A DNA stretch of 64,000 bases from Bostrychus sinensis (lineage: Eukaryota; Chordata; Actinopteri; Gobiiformes; Eleotridae): positions 11,003,729 to 11,067,728 of the forward strand of contig CM036248.1 in NCBI GenBank assembly GCA_020698575.1, in the 5' to 3' direction. The first letter of the stretch is position 1. The number at the start of each line of letters is the position of its first letter. A program made the position numbers and the translations under genes. The notes under the pieces are model-generated. The model ran no database searches. It saw nothing but the letters and a program-made list of their open reading frames with translations, and was not told where the DNA came from. Of this stretch, positions 23,449 through 35,344 are shown in pieces.

Positions 23449-25084
23449 GCACCCCTCTTACTGAATTGGAGAACAATGAAAATCCACAGATACTGAAACT
23501 GATCATTTTTTGTTGAATCTTTTTAATCTTGTGGCTTAATGCAAAGTCTACAGACAGCAATCACGCCTATGTGTTTGAATAATATCACCAGTTTTTGATG
23601 CTATAGTAAAGAAATAACTTCACTTTAGGTCATCAGGACTGACAGATAAGACTTTAAACTTTGAGCCAGTTTTTGTTTCATGTGGGATAGACCCAGTAAT
23701 TGCAGAGATATTAGCCATAAACCACACCAAGACATCTGCATTTTCAATCTTAAACAGCAGATTGTACCACAGAGCTCCTACTGCCTCCAGCTCAGGTTTA
23801 ACTATAGGCCCTGCAGAAAAATATGACATCAAGTGAACACAACCTGTTAGACTAAAGTAGGTGTAGGCGTTAATTAACCGTACCATTAGAAGTATGAAGA
23901 ATGATGAAGTATCAAGTGAGCAACAGGCCTGATGTAGCCTTGCACTTCTCCTATGTCAATGAGATACAGCTATTTTAAATGTACATTCCCCAAAAGACAA
24001 GACACATTTATGACTGATCAAGTAATGGGCCAAAAGTCTGTAACTTATATTTTTCATTTTGTTTAAGATAACATTAATGATTTTTTAAAATAACAATATA
24101 TATTACAGCTGTTTTTTTCCAAATGTTTTATCACCTAATTAATGTGAAGTCACTTGTTTGTATAGGACCCTCACATGTCCTTTGGTAGATTTCAGTAGAT
24201 TTATCGCTGAGCTGGGCATATCTTTGGTAAACTAACAATTTCTTTGGTCGACTCTGATGATTTCCTTTCACTACTGCCCCGTCTAATAAAGCCAAAAGAA
24301 AAATGTTAAGTTAACAGATAAATAAGGTTAAAGATGGTTGGATGAAGAGTTACATGATGTCCTGGTGTGTCCTTTAAGCCACTACTTGTTTACTTATGTT
24401 CATAGTGAAGTATCCTACATTGTACAGTTAGCTAATATTCTTTGTTCAATAAAATGTTGTGTTTAGTAGTAACTTTGACACCTGGTCTAAGGACTATCTT
24501 TAACAGATCTGTATGCGTTTCTGACTCTCACCTGTTCCTTTTATCACATCAGATAAGACACGGCTGCAGGTCTACTGAGGGTGGCCTGAAACAGTTTGAT
24601 ACTTCATGTTTAAAATGTGACAGTATCATCTTGCTGCCTTTCCTTTTGAAAATTTCAGTCCATGTGGGCAACCTCCTCCCCCTCCGTCCCGTCCACCTGC
24701 AGCGGGAGGCACACATCTGCCCCGTCTGGGATCGTCTCACGCTAACCTGTGGCACGCAGCCCTCCTTTTGCCAACCACATGTGGAGGACGGTGCGGTAGC
24801 TTAGATAATCAAGTCCATAAAGATTATTCACAGCTTTAAATCAGCTTTATCCTGTTCATGTAGGATCTGTGCTGTCTATGGGCCACTGGGTTTATTATTG
24901 TACACATGGGACAAGGCACGGCAGGCATTTGTTTACAAGTAAAGGGCTTTACACTACAAGCATGACTGTTGCAGGACGTTAGAGACAACCATGAGGCAAC
25001 ATGGGCTTTTGGAGTGTTTTTCTATAAATAAACCACATTTCTATTTTTAACCACATCAAGAATTGTAGATCATATACAACAGTT
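23449..25084. other. Unassigned non-coding stretch
   Basis: No coding block recognised. A GC-rich patch at about 24660-24780 has an acceptor-like CTGCAG on the minus strand but no donor and no glypican-like product. Confidence 0.45.
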
Positions 25085-25137
25085 TTTTCTGGTTTTGTCT
25101 TAGTTCTGGTTTAGTCTTGGTTTGTTCCTGGTTTAGA
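25085..25137. repeat. Short CTGGTTTAGTC array fragment (inverted orientation)
   Basis: Four to five units of the same 11-12-bp minisatellite as at 14640, in complement orientation, without visible element ends. Confidence 0.6.
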
Positions 25138-25180
25138 TAATGATACTTGGTAAGACAAATATTTCCTGAAGTACTTGGTA

Positions 25181-25571
25181 GTGTTGTAGTCAGGACCGTA
25201 CTAATCGAGACCAAGACCAGTCCGGGTCTAGAGTGAACCGAGATCAAGACAAGGCCGAGACTTTCAGGGTTCGAGACTGAGACCAAGGCAAACCGAGACC
25301 AGGTCGAGGCCAGACCCTGTGAACTAAACATAATACAAACATGATTATTTTAATGATCTAATGCAACAGACTCCACAAACAAACAGAGACAGATCATTGT
25401 CCTGGTTCTTCTAATGCAGAAAACAAATTACTCCAAAATAATGAAGAATAGCATTTTATTGTGTGGTAAATAAAATCTCAGAGACCGCTACATCCAAGAC
25501 CTAGAGGCAAGATCGAGTAAAACTGGATTCGAGACTAAGACCAAGACCGAGTAAAACCACTACAACACCAA
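25181..25571. mobile_element. MITE with GTGTTGTAGT ends
   Basis: The left end GTGTTGTAGTC (25181) is the inverse of ACTACAACAC (25559-25568). The interior is rich in 'gagaccaagacc'-type repeats near both ends. The 9-mer TACTTGGTA abuts the left end (25172-25180) and lies 3 bp past the right inverted repeat (25572-25580). It also occurs once more at 25144-25152, so it may be duplication or coincidence. Confidence 0.6.
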
Positions 25572-27654
25572 TACTTGGTACAGTGAATTGTATAATAGTG
25601 AGCTAACAGAAAAATTTTAACCTTGTCCTGTTGTCTCAAGTTTATATGAAGACTTGTTAAAAAGGAGAGTGTCTACACTACTTGGACATTTGCGTTATGA
25701 AAGTCACAAAGTAAAAAACATTTAATAGAGTAAACAGTGCTGTCTAATAGTGGTGTTTGCTAAACGTTAGATTTATCTGAAAGTTTAGACCAGCTGAAAG
25801 TTTGATAATTTTGCCACAGAAAGATCAGATGTGTCTCTAATGTTTTAACTGTGTTGTTACCCGACCACAGTGTAGCTGTTAATCCATTACTTTTCACTTT
25901 TGCCAGTTTAAGGCTCATTAATTCTCCCATTTCATACATAAATAGATCCGCCTGTTCAAAGCGTTTTTGGCATCACACATTTATACTTCCAACTGTTTTC
26001 TATGTCCGGGTGTGTTATGTTAAATAACCAGCAGGGGGCGATCGGCGACAGTCAAAGATTTTATGAAAAAGAGCAACACCCACAAAAAACATGGCGGAGG
26101 TTTTTACACCATGAGGCAAAAATAGCGGTGGTCTTTTCAGGCTTTGAATACACTGTGACTAACTTTCTCACGTTACTACTTAAAAAGTTCAGCTGTTTCT
26201 TCTGCTGTGACTTGTTGAGCTGTGTTCACTAGCGCCCCCCAATGGTCAACACATGTACTGCTCTGTTTCGGTCCATATCTGCAAGCTCTGGGAAAATGAA
26301 CCAACATACAACAAAATGAGCACAGAAGACGAACACAACGCTCTGTTTGTATCCGAATGTGTATCTAATGTAGAGTATGAGCTTTAATGGTCGCTGCCAA
26401 GTTGCTAAGAAACAAATACTGGAAGTGTGCAGAGAAGTGTGGCTCTGAACACGGAAGAGAATTGGGACACAGTACACACCTGCGCCCCTCAGCATGAACA
26501 TTTGAAGGACACAGATGTGTAAGTGCAAGTATCGGGACAGGGCCGTTGTGTCATGTTTTGCTGCTTTGGCCTGTCCATGACTTTCACCTGGGTCTGCTAC
26601 ATCCGAGACTAATTCATGCTTCATTGTTTTTACCTTTTAATTTAATAACACTGCTGTACATTTTATGTTTTCCAGCTTTCCCAACTGTGTGCCACATTCA
26701 TTTTATGTAAAGTCTGGGCAGAGGTTTATTCCGTTTCACGTCAGGTCTCCATCAAATTGATTCTGAAGTTAATTCCTTGTTGCTTTAGTCTGAGGCTGTG
26801 TATGAAGTGGCTGCGTCCTGACAGAGCCAAAGTCAACAGCGTCCAGCTTATGGTGCTTTGAAAAGGACGTGCGGCAAACGCGGAGTGGATGAGCGGCGCC
26901 GTGTACCTTACCTATCAGGTGCCTGGGGTCAGAGGTCGCAGCTGCAGCTTATTAACATACCAGCTCTCCTCTCTGGCAGCACGTACAGCTGTTAATTCGA
27001 GCCACATACGGAGCCGAGCGTGTTTGACTTTCCCACTCGATCCACGTTTACTGCTATCAAAGCTGTTTCTGTCTCCTCTGTCCCGCATTCTTTCAGCACC
27101 TTTTACTCGCCTCTTTGTTCTTGCCACAAAATTTGTAGCAGACTCGTAAGGTGAGCCTGGCGAGGCCTCTCATCCTAAGCTGCGTGTTTCACATTACACG
27201 AATATTTCCACTTTGTATTTTGCTAACCCCCGCTGCAGATAAAATGCTCAGAACAGAAAGGCTGGCTCTCTTCTGGGGGGGCTTACAGTGACCGAGCGTC
27301 TGAGGCAGGATCCTGTTCACACGGCTTTGGGCTCGGCTTCGACCGACTCAGCAAAACCCACCGGACCACCAACCGGACCAATGTTTCCAGACTTCATCAA
27401 AAAGACATTTAACAAGTTCCTCTAAGAGGAGTGCAACTTAACCACAAATAAAAAGACGTCTTTATTCAGTGTGCTGGTTATGAATTGAGCCAGTGTTATT
27501 AGTGTTAAAAGCCCAATAGTCTCCATAAATATGTTTTAATTAGAAATGGGTCATTAAAAAGGCACATTAGAAATGTTGAGAGTTTTATGCTTTGGGTACA
27601 GGCGAGGCATGTAAAGGGTCACATGCACAAAAAAAGGAAACCACAAGAGAGTAG
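25572..27654. other. Unassigned non-coding stretch with CTCF-like site and GC-rich patch
   Basis: No gene seen. A moderately GC-rich patch at about 26860-27180 has an open frame on each strand without domain similarity; conserved non-coding sequence is possible (inference). Confidence 0.45.
26028..26042 (+). promoter_or_regulatory. CTCF-like motif CCAGCAGGGGGCGAT
   Basis: Matches the established vertebrate CTCF core CCASYAGRKGGCRS at every position. A further G-run GGGGGGCGCTAG lies about 200 bp away on the opposite strand (26229-26242). Binding is inference. Confidence 0.5.
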
Positions 27655-27775
27655 ACCTCTAAGGCAGTGGCTCTATCTCACAATGGGAAAGATATACTGC
27701 CCAGACTTGGACTTGAACCAGGGATCTTCTAGTTCTAGGGTAAATGCACAATCCAATGAGCAACTAACTTTAACT
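27655..27775 (-). mobile_element. tRNA-derived SINE, family C, reversed
   Basis: On the minus strand the order is 'gctcattggattgtgcattt', 'agaactagaagatc', then the B-box-like GGTTCAAGTCC and 'tctttcccattgtgagatag'. Copies also lie at 55681 (minus) and 56285 (plus). Confidence 0.58.
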
Positions 27776-28376
27776 TGCAAAAATGTAAAACTTTTTCTTT
27801 TGCTTAACAACATGTATGTGATGATAAATGTATGCATGTATCTTTATGCCCAGCTACAGTTAGGTTCATAAGTTAGATGCTAACTAAAACATACACTTAT
27901 GTAGTTAATGCTACACTAAGGTGGATGTTGTGAAGGGGTTTTTCTCTATTTTTTTATCCAGGCTAAGGATGGTCTGGGTCACTTCCACTGAGAGACTGTA
28001 TGTTGTGATTTCACAGAAACAGCTCTCAAATGCAAATGTAGCACACGGAATGAAGTCCAGACCTTTTACCTGCTCAGTTTATGATGGATTAATGAGGAAA
28101 AAAGCCCATGCAGGCCATGAAATAGTTTTTGTGAAGCAACTGTCCAAATACTTTTGAGCCCTGGGCAAAAGAGAGTGCTCCACATGAAAGAGCTGTAATT
28201 CCTAAACCCTTCCTCATTTTTTATGTGTCAGTGTCCAAATGGACCCAACTGTGTGTTTAATATTCTTGCTTGATCTACTTCGAAAATATTCACAACACCC
28301 CAATGCAATTCAAGAGTACAAAAAAGTACATTAAAAAGAAGATATTATTACTTTTGTACTGTGGTTTATGGATTAT
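27776..28376. other. Unassigned non-coding stretch
   Basis: No gene seen. A short non-repetitive patch at about 27950-28090 shows nothing recognisable. Confidence 0.45.
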
Positions 28377-28510
28377 GGGGCGACAGTGGCTCAGGAGGTA
28401 TTATTATTGTCATTAAACACAATCTATAAGTTATGGTAAATGGTAAATGGTCACATTTTTATATAGCGCTTTTCCACCTTCATGGGCACTCAAAGCGCTT
28501 TACGTTATAA
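28377..28510. mobile_element. SINE family A head plus L2-type tail fragment
   Basis: GGGGCGACAGTGGCTCAGGAGG (28377-28398) is the tRNA-like head seen at 4476, cut off at once by TTATTATTGT. 28436-28510 carries 'tatatagcgcttttccacc' and 'actcaaagcgctttac', the tail text of fish L2-like repeats on the minus strand. Probably two fragments joined. Confidence 0.55.
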
Positions 28511-29817
28511 AAATAGACACATTTTTATAGTGACCCCTCTGACCTTATTAAGTTGTTTGTCCCTTTTGCAACGTTAAGTTGCATAAAATAAACAGAAGAC
28601 CATAGACACCATGAAACACATCTAATTTTTAAGATGTTCGTGATTACCAGATTTTAAATGTTGGCTTCAGAGTTGCTTCATGTGAAACTAAAATCCAATT
28701 TTGTTATGAACTGATGCAGTTATAAAACATAAACCATGTTGATTTCTGAGCAAATCTTGTTAAATTAAACTTTGTGAACTTGAGGACAAAAAGTCAAAAT
28801 GTTTAGGCGACAGATACTGTAATGAAATACAATGTTTGCACTCTTGTGACAAATAAATGTGGTTAAAGCCAATGTAAATACTAAGTTATGGACCATTGGC
28901 TACTAGTTGGATCTTCCCTATTTTCCATATAATAAGCTGTGCTAGACGTCAAAGGAATAATGTCTTTGATCATGTGACTTGGGTCTTTGATCATGTGACT
29001 CTCAGTAGCCTCTTCCCATGTGTTTCTCTAAATCTCGTGGTGTGTTACTAATTGATTAGAGCTGCTAAAACCAGTAACAGGCTCAAGTCAACTGTATTTA
29101 AAGGCCACCTATAATGCTCTTGGGCTGTGGACACAACTGGACAGACACAAAACCAATCAGAGGAATAAAGGATTGTATAAAGCCCGTCCCATTGTAGATA
29201 AACACTACAATTACTGCTTAGGAATGGTTGTGAGGAAAAAAGATTCCAGACCCACGGCACTTTGTGGAGTGAATGGGCATGACCGGCCAGGCTGTTAAAG
29301 TTCAACATTTTCTGAATCAAATCAGATTTTAGTGTTTGTACATTTCACGCAACTCCCTTGAGCCGAGTGCTGTGATTGGCCCACTCTCCCCCTGAAGCTC
29401 TTTTGTTATTGGCTGAGTTCAAACATAAACCAATGTTTACCAGTGTTCTGCTCTGAGCTTAAAAGCAGTAACTTTTTTTACTTTAAATAAACCGTTTCAG
29501 AGTTCGTGTGATGAATAAATGAGTAGTTGTGGGGTGAATAAAACCCTGCATCTCCCCCTGCGGTCTCTGAGCTGAAACGGCACTTCACGCACATCATGGT
29601 TCACTAAACAACAAGGTAGCAATTGTTATTTTTTCTTGATTTGTGTCATGGCAGAAAAAAGGTTGCATTGATAAATGGAGAAAAGAAAAAAATGTTTCAC
29701 TTTTCACGCGACCACACAAAATCCAGTGTGAAGTTTCAGGGAATTACCAAATCTCCTTTCTTTTTGGCTTTTCTCTTTCAGGGCCCTGTATTTTATAAAC
29801 TGATGTACTGTGGAGAG
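28511..29817. other. Unassigned non-coding stretch
   Basis: Holds the duplicated 18-mer at 28962. Otherwise AT-rich without recognised features. Confidence 0.45.
28962..29000. repeat. Direct repeat of GTCTTTGATCATGTGACT
   Basis: Two identical 18-bp copies (28962-28979 and 28983-29000), 21 bp apart start to start. Each contains TCATGTGA, an E-box/M-box type bHLH-zip core, and the palindrome TGATCA. Confidence 0.9.
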
Positions 29818-29903
29818 GGAAGTCTGGGCATTTTTGCTGAGACTGCTGCCTCCGCGACCCGGTCCCAGATAAGCGGAAGAAGATGGATGGATGGATGGAT
29901 GTA
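29818..29903 (+). mobile_element. 3' end of a Rex3/RTE-like LINE with (GATG)n tail
   Basis: Only the last coding and tail bases remain: 'gaagtctgggcatt', 'gaccc ggtccc' and GATAAGCGGAAGAAGATGGA, followed by four GATG units. The same text ends the longer copy at 61429. Short (GATG)n tails are known for Rex3. The copy is extremely 5'-truncated. Confidence 0.75.
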
Positions 29904-30019
29904 CAATATATAAACTATTCTTTTTCAGAAGTTACCAGCCAATTAGTGTTTTCACTAGCCACAATTTAATTAGCTCAAATGTTTTTGTATTTATTTTTTA
30001 GCATACAATAGGCTTAAAG

Positions 30020-30474
30020 CAGAGGTCTCCAACCTTTTTCCCCTGAAAGCTACTTTTACAAAAAGAAAATGGCAGAAAGTTACTTGTGTTTTGTAACATT
30101 CATTCATCTACTTCTGCATTCTTAGGTTGGGGGTTGTTAATATCAGAGCCTGTCCCAGTAACTCAGGGCCTAAAGCAGGGAACACAGAGCTGACACTTTC
30201 AACCCAAAGACAATGGATTTTGCTGTTGTCCTTTAACATTTACCTGAACGTTTACAAAATGTTGGTCTACAACTCAGATTTAAATCAAACATATTTAGTT
30301 CAGCTGCATGTGTGCTTTGTAGTTCTGTATGTCTGTGAATCTGATTAGACTCATACAGAAGTTGTTTTGCCAAGTGAAAAACTCAAATATGACTTATCAA
30401 GCTTATGTAGGGTTCATTAAGTCTTTGGGGAGCTACTTGGAAAGATGTTGAGAGCTGCTGGGTGGAAACCCCTG
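30020..30474. mobile_element. hAT-like MITE with 7/8 target duplication
   Basis: The left end CAGAGGTCTCCAACC and right end GGTGGAAACCCCTG are inverted. Flanking octamers GCTTAAAG (30012-30019) and GCTTAGAG (30475-30482) match at 7 of 8 positions. The interior has repeated 'gctactt' phrases at both ends. No transposase. Confidence 0.75.
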
Positions 30475-31744
30475 GCTTAGAGAAATGTATAACATGGTTT
30501 TATGTAGAGTTTATAATGTATAGACAGAGATTTATTAGCCAGAATAAACAGTATCTATTTTATATGTCACCTGTCTCAAAAAGGTGTCTCAAACACAGCA
30601 ACAGGATCTGAGGACGTGTAAGAACCGGCCAAAGTGAGTTACTGCCAGAATGCACCAGCGTTTGGCAGGTTGTACTTTAGAAGAGAAATGTGCCACTGGG
30701 CTACAACTTTGGAAACCTTTACTATTAACACAAAGGGATTTAACTCCAACAAGCTAAGTTAAAACTGCTGTGGCTCCTGCCTTAGGCCCAGAGTGAAGGA
30801 GCAGAGAAAATGAATGAATGAAAAGCTAAGTGCAAAAAGCCAATTATTGTTTTAAGTAAAAAAAGGCTTGCTTAATTTAGATGACTATTTAAGATCTTTA
30901 AGATTTTTCTGACATCCTTTGACTTTGACTTCCTTGTCAGTGGCCGATTCAAAAGTATCACAAAACTAGAGCTATTATTTTATCTTAATGACAAATGGTG
31001 CCTTTTACAGATAATAAAACACATAAAGCTCAGCGGTGATCTGTTTCTCTGTATCTCTGGGCTGGGTTTGAAGCAGGAGGTAGTGGTTGGGCTGGGGGAT
31101 CAGTGTGAGGGGCGAGGGGAGGCAGGGAGGTGGGGTCCTGTCCTGGAATAGCTCCCCCGGCCTGGTATGCTCTGGGGAATGTGCGGTGAGGCCTTTGATT
31201 GGTCGGGACGGGAAGTGTGTTGTGGTTGGGCAGTGTTAGCGATTAGCAGGACTCTGTGTCGGGACAGATCCATCATTAGGTTTGGGAACTGCTCTGTGGT
31301 TAGGGAAGAGGTCAGACGGGCCGGGGTCCTGAAGGTGACTGGATGTTACAGGTTACTCTGCAGAGTGTATGCTCAGTCAGTTTTAATTCAAGTGTCCAAT
31401 TTATGACTAAATACAAAGTAATAACACCATCAGTGGTTTCTGAGTGAAATGTCATCCTTGCTGTAAATGTCTTAAAAAGTACAAACATATAAAACTAAAA
31501 ATTGCTATAGGTACATAGTTTATCTAAGAAGAATACAGAATGTAAATTGCCATGTAAAACTGAGACATCTTCCAAGAACAAATAACATTTTTATCATTTA
31601 AAAATAGCTTCCTGTTAAAAGTGTTGTAGTGAGGAGGACGCTTAGTAAGATTGGGACTTTCAGGAGCAAAAGTGATCAAATAAACAATGATGACGAGTCT
31701 CAATTACAAAAACAGTACAACACAAAGAAAAAAATCTATTAATG
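30475..31744. other. Unassigned non-coding stretch
   Basis: Contains a G-rich patch at about 31060-31340 with a 79-codon plus-strand frame of no recognisable domain. No splice-flanked exon was identified. Confidence 0.45.
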
Positions 31745-32100
31745 GTCCCTTTTTTAACAACTTTTTGAAGTTGTTTTTGGCACCTTTGCATTTTAAACGT
31801 TAAATTGATTTTGCAGAGAACACTTGGCTTAGGTGTCTGTCGCCCCCTGCTGGCAATGGTGGGAAATGGACACAGCATAAAATGGCTATTTAGCACAGCT
31901 ATAAGCAACATGACACTAACAGATAGATAAATGGGCTGACTGCTTTGTGATGGCAGTTTAAGGCTGAAATGATCAGAATGAGTCCGGTGACGGTGAACAG
32001 GCTTTAGAAACACACAGGAGCACTTCCTCGTGTCTATGTAGAGCTGTGAGTAGTTTCCAGATTTTGGAAAGGGGACGGCCTCAGCATACAATATTTGCAT
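31745..32100 (+). mobile_element. TTAA-type MITE, interior type II, end-degraded
   Basis: Shares with the 2282 and 3299 copies 'cacagcataaaatggctatt', 'aaggctgaaatgatcagaat' and 'gctttagaaacacacaggag'. It contains TGTCGCCCCCTGCTGGCAAT, which on the minus strand is a CTCF-like core absent from the other two plus-strand copies. Confidence 0.62.
31839..31853 (-). promoter_or_regulatory. CTCF-like motif within a MITE
   Basis: CCAGCAGGGGGCGAC on the minus strand, one base from the site at 26028. It lies inside the MITE, where other copies have lost the core. Function is inference. Confidence 0.4.
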
Positions 32101-32673
32101 GGATAAATGGATATGTGTGTGTGTGTATAGTGTACCAGTATATGAACTTTGCATATAATATTATAATTCAATAGCAACCTAAAGTATTATTATTACCATC
32201 AACAGCACCACCTCATGTACACCAGATTCATGAGATTTATCATTTTACCCCCACTCCTCCTCCCTCTCCCCATTTTAAAGGATTTTCTGCCATTGCAAGA
32301 TACGGCCAAAGATGGTAACTTCAGCCAGAATGGGTGCAGTAGAGGCAGAAATTATTCCTTTCAGTGAAGTAATTTTTTTGGTTCAGTGAATACAGCTCTT
32401 ACCCCTGAACCAGCAGATTGTTTGAGTTCCTTGCAAATTAACTTAGGAGACTTTATAACTTTTTAAAGCCAGAGTTAATAAGGCCAGTGGGAAAACGTGT
32501 GGGAACTTCCTCTTACACCCCTCTGTGTTTGTGTGGCGTCTTTGTGAAACCAGAGCCGGTCCATCCCGGGGCAGTGGAGCACAGACAGCCAAGCCCATTA
32601 GGCCCCATGCTCTGAAGGTTGACCTTTGAACCTTAGCCCCCTGTTTGACCAAAAGGGAAGGGGGGGCTTGTGT

Positions 32674-32675
<2 letters not shown>
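32101..32675. other. Unassigned non-coding stretch
   Basis: Short (TG)n tract at about 32113-32126; otherwise nothing recognised. Confidence 0.45.

Positions 32676-32726
<51 letters not shown>
32676..32726. repeat. (GT)n microsatellite
   Basis: About 25 uninterrupted GT dinucleotides. Likely polymorphic in length and able to adopt Z-DNA (general property). Confidence 0.97.
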
Positions 32727-32728
<2 letters not shown>

Positions 32729-33077
32729 GTCAGTGTTTCTGCTGGGTCATCAGTGACTATCAGTGGCTATCTGTGCATGTGCCAATGAGCAGGGGGGCTC
32801 TCCAAGGTCTGCAAACACCGAGGGTCCAGGATCCACATAAACAACACAAACATCTGTCCTGATCGCTCACAGAGGGCAAGGCAAATAAGGGACAGAGAGA
32901 GTTCAGAGAGACGCGGGATACCCCCCCTCCCAATTTTAACGTTTCAACTGCAAAAGAACCAACTTCCAGCAAACAAATGGCTCAAAAAATACACAAAAGG
33001 GCTACAATATGCCACTCATCATGTTAATCTCATGTATTTTTCTAGCTTCTTTCTGAAAAGTGATGGCTTGGTGAATC
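32727..33077. other. Unassigned non-coding stretch
   Basis: No recognised feature. Confidence 0.45.
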
Positions 33078-33195
33078 TAAATTGCCTATAGTGAGTGAAT
33101 GTGAGTGTATACGATTGTTTCTCTCACACTATCAGCCAGAGTAGGCTCTAACTTCTGAGACCTGTGTGATATAAAATGTAGGAATGAATACGTTA
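33078..33195 (+). mobile_element. SINE 3' body fragment (V-SINE-like), degenerate
   Basis: 'taaattgcctatagtgagtg', 'gaatgtgagtgtatacgatt', 'tagtaggctct'-like text and a terminal 'gaatgaata' follow the order of the fish SINE body 'aaattgtccctagtgtgtg...gaatgaatga'. Strongly diverged. Confidence 0.45.
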
Positions 33196-33285
33196 GAAAG
33201 GGAAGTCTCTTGAATATTGTCTAAGTGAAGTGACTTTTGTTACTAATTAGCATAATTTTAGTTTCAGTTTCAAAATATTGTTTGT

Positions 33286-33663
33286 CAGGTTTTCTGCAGG
33301 GTTAAACAAGTTGAATTTAAGACTTTTTAAATAACTTTTTAAGAGCAAGAAATGTTAAGTTAAAAGCTAAGTCATAAATGTGGCTGTGCCATTTATTTGC
33401 AACCATTTGCAACAGTGAGTACCGCAAAGCATTTTGGTCTCAGGAAAAAAAGATCTGAGCTCTCGTATCGGTGACAGTAATACGCCTTTTAGCATTTAAA
33501 TGGGCATTTTAATATAAGCTGTGAACACAGGTAGTTACATCAAACATGTGACATATTTAAGACCTAATTTTCCGCATCTCAGCAAAGGTAAAACTTTTTA
33601 AGGCCTCAAATTAGATTTTTTAATTTAACTTTTTTAGGCTTTTAAGACCCCACAGAAACCCTG
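33286..33663. mobile_element. hAT-like MITE (CAGGTTTTCTGCAGG ends)
   Basis: The left end CAGGTTTTCTGCAGG and right end CCCCACAGAAACCCTG are inverted. 'ttaagactttttaa' near the left is mirrored by 'ggcttttaagacc' at the right. Related degenerate text lies at 53700-54245. An exact target duplication is not clear. Confidence 0.55.
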
Positions 33664-33829
33664 GTTTGATCTGTTGAGTCTGTGGCACACAGAAAAGCTG
33701 CTAGATGCCAGAAAACTGACATCAGAGAACTAGTGTTGCCAAGAAGACAGTAACATTTACTAAGTGCCTCTGGGACCAAGTCAATTTTAGGATCCATTCA
33801 CACAAAAATTATAAAAGACTGCAACCCAT

Positions 33830-34026
33830 GGCTGCATGGTGGTTAGCACTCTCGCCTCACAACACAAAGGTCCTCGAGCCCCTGTGGAGGTTTCTGTGTG
33901 GAGAAGGGTCCCGGGCGCTGCACTGCGGTCGCCCTCTGCTCCTGACAGGTCGCCCCACAGACACTGACTGAGGAGGGGTTAAATGCAGAGAACAAATTTC
34001 TCTACAGGGACAATAAAATCTACCTT
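33830..34026 (+). mobile_element. tRNA-derived SINE, family B
   Basis: The head GGCTGCATGGTGGTTAGCAC and 'aaggtcctcgagcccc' give tRNA-like A and B regions. The body has 'tctgtgtggagaagggtccc' and 'ggttaaatgcagagaacaaa', and it ends 'acagggacaataaaatctac'. It is a shorter version of the reversed copies at 10234 and 11891. Confidence 0.72.
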
Positions 34027-35344
34027 CAAACAGACTTGCGCTGTAAGAATGATAAAGTGTCAAAGGATACAATGCTGTTATTTGAATAACACACTTTCAT
34101 TTACGATAGTTGCTATGTTTTAACCAAAAGATGATAATTACATACAAAGTAAATTGTATGTCTCTTTATTATGACAAGATTAGGACAAGATTTATTTGAG
34201 CTGCATCAATGAAATGCATCAATAAAATTCCTGTTATTATTCAGTGACACTAGATTAAGCATTAATTAAGTATTAGTTAAGGATAAGTAACCAGTGAATT
34301 GATTATTTACAAAGCATTACTTCAACATTAATAAACACCATTGAGTTATAAACATTGTTAATAATGGTTAATTCTTTAGTAATAAGCTCAAGTAAATCAG
34401 TGCAAAATTATAAACATCAGTGGTAATTCAGGCTTTATAAACTATTTCTTTATTACAATATTGTTAATCATGAGTATTACTGATTATTCCAATTTGAGAT
34501 AATTACACTGAAAATGTTTTAATAATTGTGGCATATGCTGGTTGGTTGGTTTTGGGAAAAGGAAAAATCTCTAGTGTCCCCAGTTTGGACTTTTACAAAC
34601 ACGGTGACCTTGATCTTGTCCCACGACATGTTATTATCGTGCTCTCATCTCTATAATTCGGTCAGTGTCTGGGATCATCTGTCTCTCACGGTCCATCCTG
34701 CTGCAGTCTCTGCCCCCTGTGTTAACCCCAAGTCCCGGGACTGACTCCTGCTTAGGCCAGACCCAAAAACCTCTTCCACAACATCCCGAGAAGCTGGACT
34801 ACTCCCCTCAGTGGTGTTTGCTCAGCTGGGACGTCTCAGCGGCGGCGTATCGGGCCTCGCTGTTTGGTTTCTTTAGGCCCGAGCGGTTTTGTGTCTTCAT
34901 TTGTTCTGTGTTTGTTTTGTGGAGAGGGCGTCTGACGTGTTTCCAAAAGGGGGATTGACAGGGCCGAGGTCAGAGGTCGTGGCGAGGCAGCTACCTGAGG
35001 AAGTCTGATAGTTTACTGTGCAGAGTGTCAGAGAGGTGTCAGCGTGTACAGTAGCCATGGAAACACACCGGGACAGAGTTTGGACTGTGAGTCACTCTGC
35101 AAATGAACCCTAAACAACCTCTGTATCCTAAAGTTTCCCATAAAAACAATACATTTTCTCTGTGGAGTTGTATAAAAATGCTTGGAGTGTGCGGCCAATG
35201 TTTACAGAGCCAAAATCAGGGCCTATTAGAGTCGGGTTAACTTCTAAAAACACCAATCAAATGTGCTAATACATTCATTAATCATCTGTACCTGCTGTGA
35301 TTGTATTTTGTAACACTTCTACATTTACAAACTTTGGCTTAGAG
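34027..35344. other. Unassigned non-coding stretch with a GC-rich patch
   Basis: AT-rich 34027-34520, then a moderately GC-rich patch at about 34640-35080 with overlapping plus-strand frames (72 and 97 codons) lacking recognisable domains or splice context. Confidence 0.45.

Noticed and set aside
24660..24790. Minus-strand CTGCAG acceptor and Gly-rich frame, considered as a gpc3 terminal exon
   Set aside because: No hydrophobic C-terminus or glypican similarity.
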